A stretch of DNA of 12,236 nt from Bacteroidota bacterium (GCA_003242315.1 QGUY01000109.1:1-12236), one strand, 5' to 3'. Positions 1 through 7,617 are shown, numbered from the stretch's first letter. The notes: generated by a model not told the origin, from the letters alone. Numbers and translations are program-made.

Positions 1-103
1 ACCTATGGCACATAGGGAGCACATAGGTGGAGTTGAGAGGGTTGTCTGCTGATGTCATCACAAAAACCCTCTATGTGACCTCTATGTGTCCAATGTCCTA
101 TGG
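1..103. repeat. Hairpin-rich intergenic repeat of CACATAG/CTATGTG units downstream of rmlD
   Basis: An 11-bp unit GCACATAGGGA/GCACATAGGTG lies in tandem at 8-29. A complementary pair, CCTCTATGTGA/CCTCTATGTGT, lies in tandem at 68-89. The two arms are imperfect reverse complements (16 of 22 positions match). Between them AGAGGGTT (36-43) pairs perfectly with AACCCTCT (65-72), and the centre holds the near-palindrome TGATGTCATCA (50-60). ACCTATG (1-7) also pairs with CATAGGT (22-28). The element follows the last gene of the minus-strand operon and overlaps its final codons, so it could act as a terminator or 3'-end stabiliser. That role is inferred. The element may continue left of the window. 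Confidence 0.75.
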
Positions 104-978
104 GGTTCAGTACTTCCAGCCAGGCATCGCATCAACGCATCATACCAGTTGTCAATCTCAAGTCCAAACGTCGATCGGATCTTGCGCTTGTCAAGCACGC
201 TGTACGCCGGCCGGCGTGCCGCGACCGGATATTCATCGGTGCGTATGGGCTGAACGACACAGCGATAGCTTTTGATTCTCACGACGGCACAAGCCAGGTC
301 GTACCACGACGCGGCGCCCTCGTTGGCGAAGTGATAAACGCCGGGGTTGTCAACGGAGCCCTGATTGACTGACCGCATAATGCGGATTATCGCATCGGCA
401 AGGTCTCGTGCATAGGTCGGCGAACCGACCTGGTCAGCGACCACGTTAAGCGTATCCCTTTCGCTGGCGAGCCGCGAAATGGTTTTTACGAAATTCTTTC
501 CGAATGTGGAGTACAGCCACGATGTGCGCAGAACATATGCGTTCGGCAGCCGATTCAGAACAATCTGCTCGCCCTCAAGTTTTGAACGTCCGTATACGGA
601 TTGAGGGTTGGGCGTATCAGATTCCCGCAAGGGGACACAGCCACGGCCATCGAATACATAATCGGTGGAAATATGGACCAGCCGCGTGCGGCTGTGTTGA
701 CAAACGTCGCACAAGACTTCAAGCGCTCGCGCATTGATTGCGAATGCCAGATCTTTCTTGCTTTCCGCTTCATCCACCTGAGTGAAGGCGGCGGCGTTGA
801 CGATAAAGTCAAAAGACTTGCCATCAAAATAACCGCGTACACTGTCCTCGTGGAGGAAGTCCATCTCGTTGACATCGACGAATGTGAAATCAAGATCGTC
901 GACGCGTGGGCTTAGTTGGCGAAGTTCGCTTCCAAGTTGGCCGTTAGCACCCGTCACGAGAACCCTCGCTGGCTTCAT
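82..978 (-). CDS. rmlD: dTDP-4-dehydrorhamnose reductase (RmlD/RfbD)
   Basis: This is the last enzyme of dTDP-L-rhamnose synthesis; it reduces dTDP-4-keto-L-rhamnose with NAD(P)H in the cytoplasm. The 298-residue protein is of normal family length. The N-terminal Rossmann motif TGANGQLG spans residues 9-16. STDYVFDG at 104-111 is characteristic of the family, and the SDR catalytic pair is Y129 and K133 in YGRSK. The C-terminal half contains the substrate-domain stretch GVYHFANEG. It is the last gene of the minus-strand operon, 6 bp after rmlA. The final residues (EPHRTLDT) and the TAG stop are read from the repeat element at the window edge, so the C-terminal tail may be lineage-specific. Neither rmlB nor rmlC lies in the window, so they must be further downstream or elsewhere if dTDP-rhamnose is the product. 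Confidence 0.95.
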   Translation of the reverse strand: MKPARVLVTGANGQLGSELRQLSPRVDDLDFTFVDVNEMDFLHEDSVRGYFDGKSFDFIVNAAAFTQVDEAESKKDLAFAINARALEVLCDVCQHSRTRLVHISTDYVFDGRGCVPLRESDTPNPQSVYGRSKLEGEQIVLNRLPNAYVLRTSWLYSTFGKNFVKTISRLASERDTLNVVADQVGSPTYARDLADAIIRIMRSVNQGSVDNPGVYHFANEGAASWYDLACAVVRIKSYRCVVQPIRTDEYPVAARRPAYSVLDKRKIRSTFGLEIDNWYDALMRCLAGSTEPHRTLDT

Positions 979-984
979 ATCGAA

Positions 985-1881
985 TTAATTTTTTCCTGGA
1001 GCCTGAAATGGACTCTTTTCCCGAAGCAGCTTCATAAGGTATGCGCCGTAGGAATTCTTTAGCAACGGGCTCGCCAGTTCTTCAAGCTGCGCGGCGGTGA
1101 TGTATCCCTTGCGATAGGCGATTTCTTCAAGGCAGGCGATCTTGAGGCCCTGGCGCTCTTCAATGGACTCGACAAAGTTGCTCGCGGCAAGGAGCGATTG
1201 AAACGTTCCCGTGTCAAGCCAAGCCATGCCTCTGCCGAGCAACTTGACCGTGAGTTTGTTTTCTTCCAGGTAAAGTCTGTTCAGGTCTGTAATCTCCAGT
1301 TCACCTCGTTTGGATGGCTTCACCTGTAAGGCCTTGTCGACCACCGTGCCGTCGTAAAAGTAAAGGCCGGTCACTGCATAGCTCGACTTCGGCTGCTCGG
1401 GCTTTTCTTCGATAGAGATGACGCGACCCTGGTCGTCGAATTCCACGACGCCGTATCTTTCAGGATCGTTCACATAGTATCCGAATACAATGGCGCCATC
1501 GCGGATGCGGGCCGCTTCCTCTACTTGATTGGAAAGACTGTATCCATAAAATATGTTGTCGCCCAGAATCAATGCACAGGGTTGTCCCGCGACGAAATCA
1601 CGACCAATAATGAATGCCTGCGCCAACCCTTCAGGTTTGGGTTGCACCGCATAGGAAATAGAAAGGCCGATCCATGAACCATCGCCTAGAAGTTTTTGAA
1701 ACAGCGGCAAATCGTCCGGAGTGGTGATGATCAGCACTTCGCGGATGTTGGCGAGCATCAGTACCGACAAAGGGTAATAAATCATCGGCTTGTCATATAC
1801 CGGGAGCAACTGCTTCGATACAGCCCGGGTGGCGGGGTATAGCCGCGTACCTGATCCGCCAGCAAGGATAATGCCTTTCAT
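985..1881 (-). CDS. rmlA: Glucose-1-phosphate thymidylyltransferase (RmlA/RfbA)
   Basis: This enzyme joins glucose-1-phosphate and dTTP to give dTDP-glucose and pyrophosphate, the entry step to dTDP-rhamnose and many dTDP-amino-deoxy sugars. The 298 residues are close to the usual length of about 290. Visible motifs are the nucleotidyltransferase signature GGSGTRL (8-14), followed by the K-Q-L-L-P-V-Y-D-K-P block (23-32). The metal-binding region is LGDNIFYG (106-113, D108). EEKP (158-161), GELEITD (193-199) and WLDTGT (221-226) are also present. The start MKGIILAGG fits the family exactly, with no N-terminal extension. It lies between the aminotransferase gene (22 bp upstream) and rmlD (6 bp downstream), consistent with one transcript. 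Confidence 0.96.
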   Translation of the reverse strand: MKGIILAGGSGTRLYPATRAVSKQLLPVYDKPMIYYPLSVLMLANIREVLIITTPDDLPLFQKLLGDGSWIGLSISYAVQPKPEGLAQAFIIGRDFVAGQPCALILGDNIFYGYSLSNQVEEAARIRDGAIVFGYYVNDPERYGVVEFDDQGRVISIEEKPEQPKSSYAVTGLYFYDGTVVDKALQVKPSKRGELEITDLNRLYLEENKLTVKLLGRGMAWLDTGTFQSLLAASNFVESIEERQGLKIACLEEIAYRKGYITAAQLEELASPLLKNSYGAYLMKLLREKSPFQAPGKN

Positions 1882-1903
1882 GTCAGAGGTTGCGATTCAT
1901 GAT

Positions 1904-3037
1904 TCATTGCGATCTGAAAAAGCTTCGCACAACGTCGCAAATATAGTCCAATTGATCAGTTGTCATCTCCGTATGGACGGGAAGCGAGAGTACAGATTCC
2001 GACAGCTTTTCAGCCACAGGAAAGGCACCTGCACCGTATTGCGGGTTCTTGTATGCCTTTTGAAAGTGAAGCGGAAGAGGGTAATACACCATCGAGGGGA
2101 CACCCTTCTCCTGAAGAAATGCCTTCAGTGCGTCTCTTCTGCCGTTCGCAATCTGCACGGTGTATTGATTGAACACGTGGGTTGAGTTCTTCGCACGGAG
2201 AGGAAGCACTAACCCGTCGATGCCGTTAAGGCTTTCATCATAATGCGCGGCAGCCCGTTGCCGCGCGCTGGCGTACTCATCGAGGTGTGCGAGCTTCACT
2301 TTCAAGATCGCTGCCTGGAGGGTGTCGAGTCGACTGTTCACGCCCACAAGGTCGTGGATATACTTGACCCTTTGCCCGTGGTTTGCTGTCATCCGCAACT
2401 TTTCCGCCAACGCATCGTCGTTGGTGAACATTGCGCCACCATCGCCAAAACATGCGAGGTTCTTTGATGGAAAGAAGGAGGTGCAGCCTATCTGACCGAT
2501 GACGCCTGCGTGTCGCAAGGTTCCGTCGGCGAAACGATACTGGGCGCCAAGCGCTTGAGCGGCATCTTCAATAATGGCTATGCCATGTTGCCGGGCAATA
2601 CCCATCAACGGCTCCATGTCGGCGCACTGGCCGAACAGGTGTACCGGCACGATGGCTCTAGTTCGTTCGGTAATATTTGCTGCTGCTTGCTCAACGTCGA
2701 TGTTGAAAGTGCGTGGGTCGACATCGACAAACACCGGTGTCAAACGCAACAACGCGATCACTTCAGCGGTGGCGACGTATGTAAACACAGGCAGAATGAC
2801 TTCATCGCCGGGTTTTGGATCGAGCGCCATCAGGGCGATTTGGAGCGCATCCGTTCCGTTGCCGCAGGAGATGACGTACCGTGCTCCGGTGTACGTGGCA
2901 AGCGCAGCCTCGAATTCCTTAACTTGTCTCCCCTGAATGAAGGCCGTCTCGTTAAGCACCTCCTCGATAGCGCTGTCAACATCGTCCTTGATCTTCAGGT
3001 ACTGCTTGTGAAGATCAACCATTTTGATTGGCTCCAT
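1904..3037 (-). CDS. DegT/DnrJ/EryC1/StrS-family PLP aminotransferase, WbpE-like
   Basis: This is a PLP-dependent sugar aminotransferase that would convert a keto-sugar nucleotide to the amino sugar using glutamate. The 377 residues are typical. The PLP lysine is K192 in SFFPSKNL, followed by FGDGG. GNGTDAL (59-65) and EDAAQ (157-161) bind the cofactor. From memory, the sequence resembles Pseudomonas WbpE (UDP-3-keto-GlcNAcA 3-aminotransferase), with shared blocks such as GQCAD, CTSFFPSK and VGVNSRLDTLQAAIL. The partners of that route (WbpB oxidase, WbpD acetyltransferase) are not in the window, and rmlA/rmlD are adjacent, so a dTDP-3-keto-sugar substrate (FdtB/QdtB type) is an alternative. 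The family is secure but the substrate is not. It starts 17 bp after the dehydrogenase stop. Confidence 0.9.
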   Translation of the reverse strand: MEPIKMVDLHKQYLKIKDDVDSAIEEVLNETAFIQGRQVKEFEAALATYTGARYVISCGNGTDALQIALMALDPKPGDEVILPVFTYVATAEVIALLRLTPVFVDVDPRTFNIDVEQAAANITERTRAIVPVHLFGQCADMEPLMGIARQHGIAIIEDAAQALGAQYRFADGTLRHAGVIGQIGCTSFFPSKNLACFGDGGAMFTNDDALAEKLRMTANHGQRVKYIHDLVGVNSRLDTLQAAILKVKLAHLDEYASARQRAAAHYDESLNGIDGLVLPLRAKNSTHVFNQYTVQIANGRRDALKAFLQEKGVPSMVYYPLPLHFQKAYKNPQYGAGAFPVAEKLSESVLSLPVHTEMTTDQLDYICDVVRSFFRSQ

Positions 3038-3054
3038 GTCGTGAAGGTAGGATT

Positions 3055-4305
3055 CTACAAACGGGCTGTAACAGTCGATCGGTCCAGGAACGATTTTACA
3101 TCGTAGACGACAGTGTTGTGATTTCGTATCTTACTCCAGTCGAGTTCTGAAAACTCCTTGTGGCTTACCGCGAGGATGATCGCGTGATACTTCTTGTCCA
3201 GCGATTCAACCAGCTTCAGGCCATACTCGTGTTCTACTTCCTTGCGGTCGGCGAGCGGATCGTAAACGTCTACTGAAGCCCCATAGCTTTCCAATTCACG
3301 GATGACGTCGATTACGCGGCTGTTCCTGATATCCGGGCAGTTTTCTTTGAAAGTGATGCCAAGCACGAGGATCTCGGACTTGTTTATGGGCAGTTCCTTT
3401 TTCGCCATCAGTTTTATGACACAGGTGGCGATGTGAATTCCCATGTTGTCGTTGATTCTCCTTCCGGACAAAATTACTTCGGGCCGGTAGCCAAGTCCTT
3501 CAGCTTTGTACGTGAGGTAGTACGGGTCCACGCCAATACAGTGTCCGCCTACGAGACCCGGCTTAAACGGCAAGAAGTTCCATTTCGTGCCTGCCGCCTC
3601 CAGCACCTCCGTGGTATCGATGCCAATTCTTTCAAAAATCATCGCCAGTTCATTCACAAACGCGATGTTGATATCGCGTTGGGAGTTTTCGATGACTTTG
3701 GCCGCTTCTGCGACCTTCAGCGACGATGCTTTGTGTGTTCCTGCCTTAATGATCTTGCGGTAGAGTTGATCTACACGTTCAGCGATTTCGGGTGTGCTGC
3801 CGCTGGTGACTTTCTTAATGTTGCTCACGCGCCGGTCCTTGTCGCCGGGGTTGATCCGTTCCGGTGAGTACCCGCAGAAGAAATCGACATTAAATTTCAG
3901 ACCACTGACACGCTCCAGCTCAGGTACGCAAACTTCTTCCGTGCAACCCGGAAACACGGTGGACTCATAGATAACGATATCATTCTTCTTAAGAACCCGA
4001 CCTACCGTTCTACTGGCACTGATGAGGGGAGATAAGTCTGGCTTCTTGAAAGCATCGACAGGTGTGGGTACAGTGACAATATAAATATTGACCGGGCGGA
4101 GGTCTTCCAGGTTAGATGTAAAGGTCAGCTTTTTCGCCTGCGATAATTCTGCAGGTTCAACTTCACGGGTTCGGTCATGTCCCCTTTTCAGTTCATCGAT
4201 GCGTGTTTGATTTATGTCAAAGCCCACGACGTCCATGACCTTACCGAATTCAACGGCTAACGGAAGGCCGACGTATCCCAGGCCAATGACTCCAATTCTA
4301 TCCAT
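3055..4305 (-). CDS. Nucleotide-sugar 6-dehydrogenase, TviB/WbpO type
   Basis: This enzyme oxidises C6 of a UDP-hexose twice with NAD+ to give the UDP-uronic acid. The 416-residue protein has the N-terminal NAD motif GLGYVG (8-13), STVFPGCTEE (115-124) and SPERINPGD (147-155). The catalytic cysteine is C256 in GGHCIGVDPYY, and the C-terminal UDP-binding domain carries TFKENCPDIRNSR. The whole sequence resembles TviB of the Vi-antigen pathway and WbpO, which act on UDP-GlcNAc/UDP-GalNAc, rather than the shorter Ugd/UGDH form acting on UDP-glucose. UDP-N-acetylhexosaminuronate is therefore the likeliest product, but the substrate is inferred. Its start is separated by a single base from the stop of the epimerase gene, which suggests translational coupling. 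Confidence 0.92.
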   Translation of the reverse strand: MDRIGVIGLGYVGLPLAVEFGKVMDVVGFDINQTRIDELKRGHDRTREVEPAELSQAKKLTFTSNLEDLRPVNIYIVTVPTPVDAFKKPDLSPLISASRTVGRVLKKNDIVIYESTVFPGCTEEVCVPELERVSGLKFNVDFFCGYSPERINPGDKDRRVSNIKKVTSGSTPEIAERVDQLYRKIIKAGTHKASSLKVAEAAKVIENSQRDINIAFVNELAMIFERIGIDTTEVLEAAGTKWNFLPFKPGLVGGHCIGVDPYYLTYKAEGLGYRPEVILSGRRINDNMGIHIATCVIKLMAKKELPINKSEILVLGITFKENCPDIRNSRVIDVIRELESYGASVDVYDPLADRKEVEHEYGLKLVESLDKKYHAIILAVSHKEFSELDWSKIRNHNTVVYDVKSFLDRSTVTARL

Positions 4306-4306
4306 T

Positions 4307-5329
4307 CTATTTTATGTTATAGTATTCTTTGTACCAGTCGATAAACCGTCCCACACCGGTTTCGATGGGCGTAGCGGGACGGAAGTCCACTGCCCTGAAC
4401 AGGTCTTCCACATCAGCATACGTTTCGGGTACGTCGCCGTCCTGCAAGTCCATGTGTTGTCGAATAGCCTTCTTTCCCAGCTTTTCCTCAATGATCTCAA
4501 TAAAACGGACGAGGGGGACAGGCTGATTATTGCCGATGTTATAAATGCGATACGGGGCGAAGCTTGTAGCGGGATCCGGTGCTTTAGCATCCCAATTCGG
4601 ATTGGGAGTCGGTGGCTTTTCGATGAGACGCGCGATCGACTCAACGATGTCGTCGATATAGGTGAAGTCGCGACTCATCTTGCCGTGGTTGTAAACATTT
4701 ATCGGTTTGCCTTCGAGTATCGCTTTGGTGAATATGAATAACGCCATATCGGGACGGCCGTACGGACCGTAGACCGTGAAAAACCTCAGCCCCGTTGTTG
4801 GCATGCCGTAAAGTGCGGAGTAAGTGTGGGCCATTAGCTCGTTCGCCTTCTTCGATGCTGCATACAACGAGATAGGGTGATCGACATTGTGGTGAACGGA
4901 AAAAGGCATTGCGCGATTGGCTCCGTATACTGAACTTGATGATGCGTACACCAGGTGTTCAACAGGGTTGTGACGACATGCCTCAAGAACGTTGAGGAAG
5001 CCGTGCATATTACTCTCCAGGTATGCGTGTGGATTCACAAGGGAATAACGTACTCCTGCCTGGGCCGCGAGGTTCACCACTACCTGGAAGCGCTTCTCAG
5101 CAAAAAGATTGCTTAATGCTTCGCGATCCGTTAGATCTATCGGTTTGAAGTCGAAGGATGGTTCCTGCTTTAGGAGATTCAACCTTGCGTGCTTGAGGTT
5201 GGGATCGTAATAGTCGTTGAGGTTATCGATACCTGTAACGAGGTAGTCAAGCCCGCAGAGTTTCCTGCTGAGATGAAAGCCGATGAAACCTGCTGCGCCT
5301 GTGACTAAAATCCTTTTTTTGGACGGCAT
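4307..5329 (-). CDS. NAD-dependent epimerase, UDP-glucuronate 4-epimerase type
   Basis: This extended SDR epimerase most likely interconverts UDP-glucuronate and UDP-galacturonate. The 340 residues contain the Rossmann motif TGAAGFIG (10-17), NLNDYYDP (36-43), LAAQAGVRYS (87-96), SSSVYG (131-136) and the catalytic Y156/K160 in LYAASKKANE. RFFTVYGPYGRPDMA and FNHG-like YNHGKMSRDFTYIDDI follow. These blocks are those of bacterial LpsL/Cap1J-type UDP-GlcA 4-epimerases. Its neighbour is a TviB-like dehydrogenase that would normally make an N-acetylated uronate, so the true substrate could be UDP-GlcNAcA as for TviC/WbpP. It is the first gene of the minus-strand operon, with a promoter about 40 bp upstream. 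Confidence 0.9.
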   Translation of the reverse strand: MPSKKRILVTGAAGFIGFHLSRKLCGLDYLVTGIDNLNDYYDPNLKHARLNLLKQEPSFDFKPIDLTDREALSNLFAEKRFQVVVNLAAQAGVRYSLVNPHAYLESNMHGFLNVLEACRHNPVEHLVYASSSSVYGANRAMPFSVHHNVDHPISLYAASKKANELMAHTYSALYGMPTTGLRFFTVYGPYGRPDMALFIFTKAILEGKPINVYNHGKMSRDFTYIDDIVESIARLIEKPPTPNPNWDAKAPDPATSFAPYRIYNIGNNQPVPLVRFIEIIEEKLGKKAIRQHMDLQDGDVPETYADVEDLFRAVDFRPATPIETGVGRFIDWYKEYYNIK

Positions 5330-5367
5330 TTAAGATCTGGATCCGAAAAAATGATATGAAAAGCAGG

Positions 5368-5400
5368 CAAAAGTAATAATTTAGCGCTGATTTACTGCAA
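5368..5400 (-). promoter_or_regulatory. Bacteroidota-type promoter for the minus-strand sugar operon
   Basis: Read on the minus strand, TACTTTTG (5375 to 5368) matches the Bacteroidota -7 consensus TAnnTTTG. TTG (5400 to 5398, part of ATTG) sits 22 bp upstream as a reduced -33 element. Transcription would start near 5361, giving a leader of about 30 nt before the epimerase start. It is the only good match in the 88-bp divergent intergenic region. Confidence 0.5.
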
Positions 5401-5417
5401 TACAGAGTAGCCCGCGC

Positions 5418-6239
5418 ATGAACCAAACACACCGAGAGGACATCGACCTGGTAACGTTGTTGGCAAAATCGATACGGGCACTCCGACGAAATCTTGTACT
5501 TATCCTCAGCTGCCTTGGGGTCACCATTGCGTTGGCTATATGGTTATGGAGTTCTTCCCCCAGGGTGTATGAAAGCAGAATGCTGATCTATTCATCCATT
5601 CTCACGGAGTCGTACTGCCTGGAATTAGCTGATAACCTTAACGCGCTTGTGCGCGATGGAAACTATCCAATCCTTGCACAACGCCTGGGCATTACAGAGA
5701 AGCAGGCTGCGGCCATACGCAAAGTTACTATGAGGGGTGCACTCGAAACCGTACCTGAGGAGGATCGTCTGGCCATCATAGTTACCGTCAGGATCAAAGA
5801 CAATGGAGTTCTTCCCGACCTGCAAAGGGGGATCATAAACTACATCGCGCAGAACGAATTTGTAAAGGTCCGTGTCGAGGAAAGGAAGCGGGCTTATGAG
5901 GAACTCATTGCACGCGTTGCTGAGGAAATTGAAAAGCTTGAAGCCGTAAAACAGAGGATTGCGCAGGGCACTGGCAGTTCATCAGGTTCGATGGTTTTGA
6001 TGAATCCGTCCGATGCGTACGTGAGAACGGTGGAACTCCTTGAGCGAAAGCTTGGGTTGGAAGAAAGGTTGAGATTGGTAAGTGGTGTGCAACTTGTGGA
6101 AGGTTTTACTCCGTTGAACAAACCGGTGAGTCCCAAGCTGGCGGTCCTGCTGGCGAGCGGCCTGATCGCGGGCATAATCCTCGCGGCCGTGATTATCGGG
6201 CTCCGGTATGCATGGGTCCTGGCTCAACGCGATGAATAA
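5418..6239 (+). CDS. Wzz-like polysaccharide chain-length determinant / co-polymerase
   Basis: This is probably an inner-membrane polysaccharide co-polymerase that sets chain length during surface polysaccharide assembly. The 273-residue protein has the Wzz topology. A short cytoplasmic N-terminus (DIDLVTLL at 8-15) precedes TM1 at about 25-44 and the PRVYES segment (49-54). A periplasmic domain follows with a charged helical, possibly coiled-coil stretch at about 150-183. The proline-containing FTPLNKPVSPK (230-240) leads into TM2 at about 242-263. There is no C-terminal tyrosine-kinase domain. It is divergent from the sugar-nucleotide operon, whose products it probably helps assemble, yet its last 8 bp overlap the start of ccmB. 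The family assignment rests on topology and terminal motifs; the middle is divergent. Confidence 0.72.
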   Translation: MNQTHREDIDLVTLLAKSIRALRRNLVLILSCLGVTIALAIWLWSSSPRVYESRMLIYSSILTESYCLELADNLNALVRDGNYPILAQRLGITEKQAAAIRKVTMRGALETVPEEDRLAIIVTVRIKDNGVLPDLQRGIINYIAQNEFVKVRVEERKRAYEELIARVAEEIEKLEAVKQRIAQGTGSSSGSMVLMNPSDAYVRTVELLERKLGLEERLRLVSGVQLVEGFTPLNKPVSPKLAVLLASGLIAGIILAAVIIGLRYAWVLAQRDE

Positions 6240-6894
6240 TCTGGTTGCCTTGCTTCGAAAGGAGTTCACCCTGGAACTCCGCAGAAAGTCTGTCATCTCC
6301 GGCATAGGTTTATACCTTTTCAGCCTGGTGTTCATTTGTTACCTGACCTTTAATCTCCGGCAGAACGTGATAAGTCCGGCGACATGGTCTGCCCTGTTTT
6401 GGCTTGTGATTCTCTTCTCGGCTGTGAATACGGTGGCCAAGAGTTTTATTGGGGAAAAGCCGGGTTCACTGATGTACCTATACATGGTTGCAAGCGCCCA
6501 GGAGATCATCCTTACCCGGATTATTTACAACTTTATCCTTTGCCTGCTGCTGGGACTCCTGGGGTACGGCCTGTTCACACTTTTTGTCGACAATCCCGTG
6601 GCTGACACCTCTGTCTTTATGGCGGGGCTTGTCCTTACCTGTCTGGGTTTTTCTGCTTCCCTGAGCCTCATCTCAGGTATTGCGTCGAAAGCAAGAAACT
6701 CCAATGTCCTCATGGCCGTCTTGAGCTTTCCCGTGCTGATAGGCATTCTGCTTATGGCGATCCGGATCACCAAAAACGCCCTGGATGGCCTTGAGGCGGC
6801 TGCGAGCCGCGATGAAATGCTGAACCTGGTGGGAATAAATGTGATATCGGGTGCCCTGTCCTATTTGTTGTTCCCCTATATTTGGCGCAGCTAA
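6232..6894 (+). CDS. ccmB: Heme exporter membrane subunit CcmB
   Basis: CcmB is the membrane permease of the CcmABCD heme-handling complex in System I cytochrome c maturation. The 220-residue protein starts MNNLVALLRKEFTLELRRKS, the cytoplasmic amphipathic start typical of CcmB. About six hydrophobic segments follow, at roughly 24-40, 52-66, 93-119, 127-150, 158-177 and 202-217. I chose the ATG at 6232. An in-frame ATG at 6208 would add eight residues that do not fit the family and would deepen the overlap with the upstream gene. The chosen start overlaps the Wzz-like gene by 8 bp (ATGAATAA), so the two are probably translated from one message. The ATPase partner CcmA is not encoded in the window. 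Confidence 0.88.
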   Translation: MNNLVALLRKEFTLELRRKSVISGIGLYLFSLVFICYLTFNLRQNVISPATWSALFWLVILFSAVNTVAKSFIGEKPGSLMYLYMVASAQEIILTRIIYNFILCLLLGLLGYGLFTLFVDNPVADTSVFMAGLVLTCLGFSASLSLISGIASKARNSNVLMAVLSFPVLIGILLMAIRITKNALDGLEAAASRDEMLNLVGINVISGALSYLLFPYIWRS

Positions 6895-6950
6895 GAAATC
6901 TAGCGCCGGAGGCAAATTCTTTACTCAAGTAAGTTCATTTTGGGAATTCA

Positions 6951-7616
6951 ATGAAACTGTGGATGAAGGTTGCGGCAGTGGTCCTGCTGGTGTATGTGCA
7001 CACCGCGGGCCTTCTGTGGGACGTTCCGCGACTGGACATTCTCAATGAATCCATTCGGGCCGTGTACTTCCACGTGCCTATGTGGTTCGGAATGATCCTG
7101 CTGTATTGCCTCTCGGTCTACTATGCCGTGCGGTATTTGCGCAATCCTCTGGAAGAGTACGACATCCGTTCAGTTGAATTTGCCCATGTGGGCACGGCCT
7201 TTGGAATCCTGGGCCTCCTGACGGGAATGCTTTGGGCGCGGTACACCTGGGGCGCATACTGGCACGGCGATCCCAAGCAAACCGGCTCCGCCATAAGCCT
7301 GCTCGTCTATCTGGCCTATTTCGTTCTGCGCGCTTCACTGGAGAACCAGGAGCAGCGGGGACGGCTCAGCGCGGTTTACAACTTGTTCGCGTTTGCCGCA
7401 ATGATTCCTTTGATATGGATTATCCCCCGACTTCAAAGTTCGCTGCACCCGGGCAGTGGCGGCAATCCCGGGTTTAGAGCCTACGACGAAGATATGGACG
7501 CATCCATGCGTCGCGTCTTTTACCCCGCTGTGATAGCGTGGTTCCTCGTCGGCTACTGGATTTCGACGTTGCGAATAAAAATTCGCAAACTCCAACTGAT
7601 TCACATCAATTCGTAA
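6951..7616 (+). CDS. ccmC: Heme-delivery membrane protein CcmC (CcsA/CcmC family)
   Basis: CcmC binds heme at the outer face of the membrane and passes it to CcmE. The 221-residue protein has about six hydrophobic segments. H41 in YFHVPMW and H166 in SSLHPGSG are the expected external heme-ligand histidines. The tryptophan-rich WWD segment lies at 98-112 and reads W-G-A-Y-W-H-G-D-P-K-Q-T, a variant of the proteobacterial W-W-x-W-D-x-R-L-T form. The gene begins 56 bp after ccmB. TCATTTTG at 6933-6940 is one base off the -7 consensus, so a weak local promoter is possible. The ccmD-like gene starts one base after its TAA. Confidence 0.9.
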   Translation: MKLWMKVAAVVLLVYVHTAGLLWDVPRLDILNESIRAVYFHVPMWFGMILLYCLSVYYAVRYLRNPLEEYDIRSVEFAHVGTAFGILGLLTGMLWARYTWGAYWHGDPKQTGSAISLLVYLAYFVLRASLENQEQRGRLSAVYNLFAFAAMIPLIWIIPRLQSSLHPGSGGNPGFRAYDEDMDASMRRVFYPAVIAWFLVGYWISTLRIKIRKLQLIHINS

Positions 7617-7617
7617 C

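Noticed and set aside
1..103. The repeat element considered as a CRISPR array
   Set aside because: Repeat units are only 11 bp, directly abutting or inverted, with no spacers of regular length and no cas gene nearby.
2510..3106. Plus-strand open frame of 198 codons opposite the aminotransferase and the end of the dehydrogenase gene
   Set aside because: The aminotransferase frame carries all catalytic motifs. The plus frame has none and crosses two real genes and their boundary.
5376..5417. TAATTTAG as a plus-strand promoter for the Wzz-like gene
   Set aside because: It misses the TTTG core by one base and no TTTG lies about 20 bp upstream. The minus-strand match in the same region is better.
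6208..6231. Upstream in-frame ATG for ccmB
   Set aside because: It would add MHGSWLNA, which is unlike the family N-terminus, and would increase the overlap with the Wzz-like gene to 32 bp.
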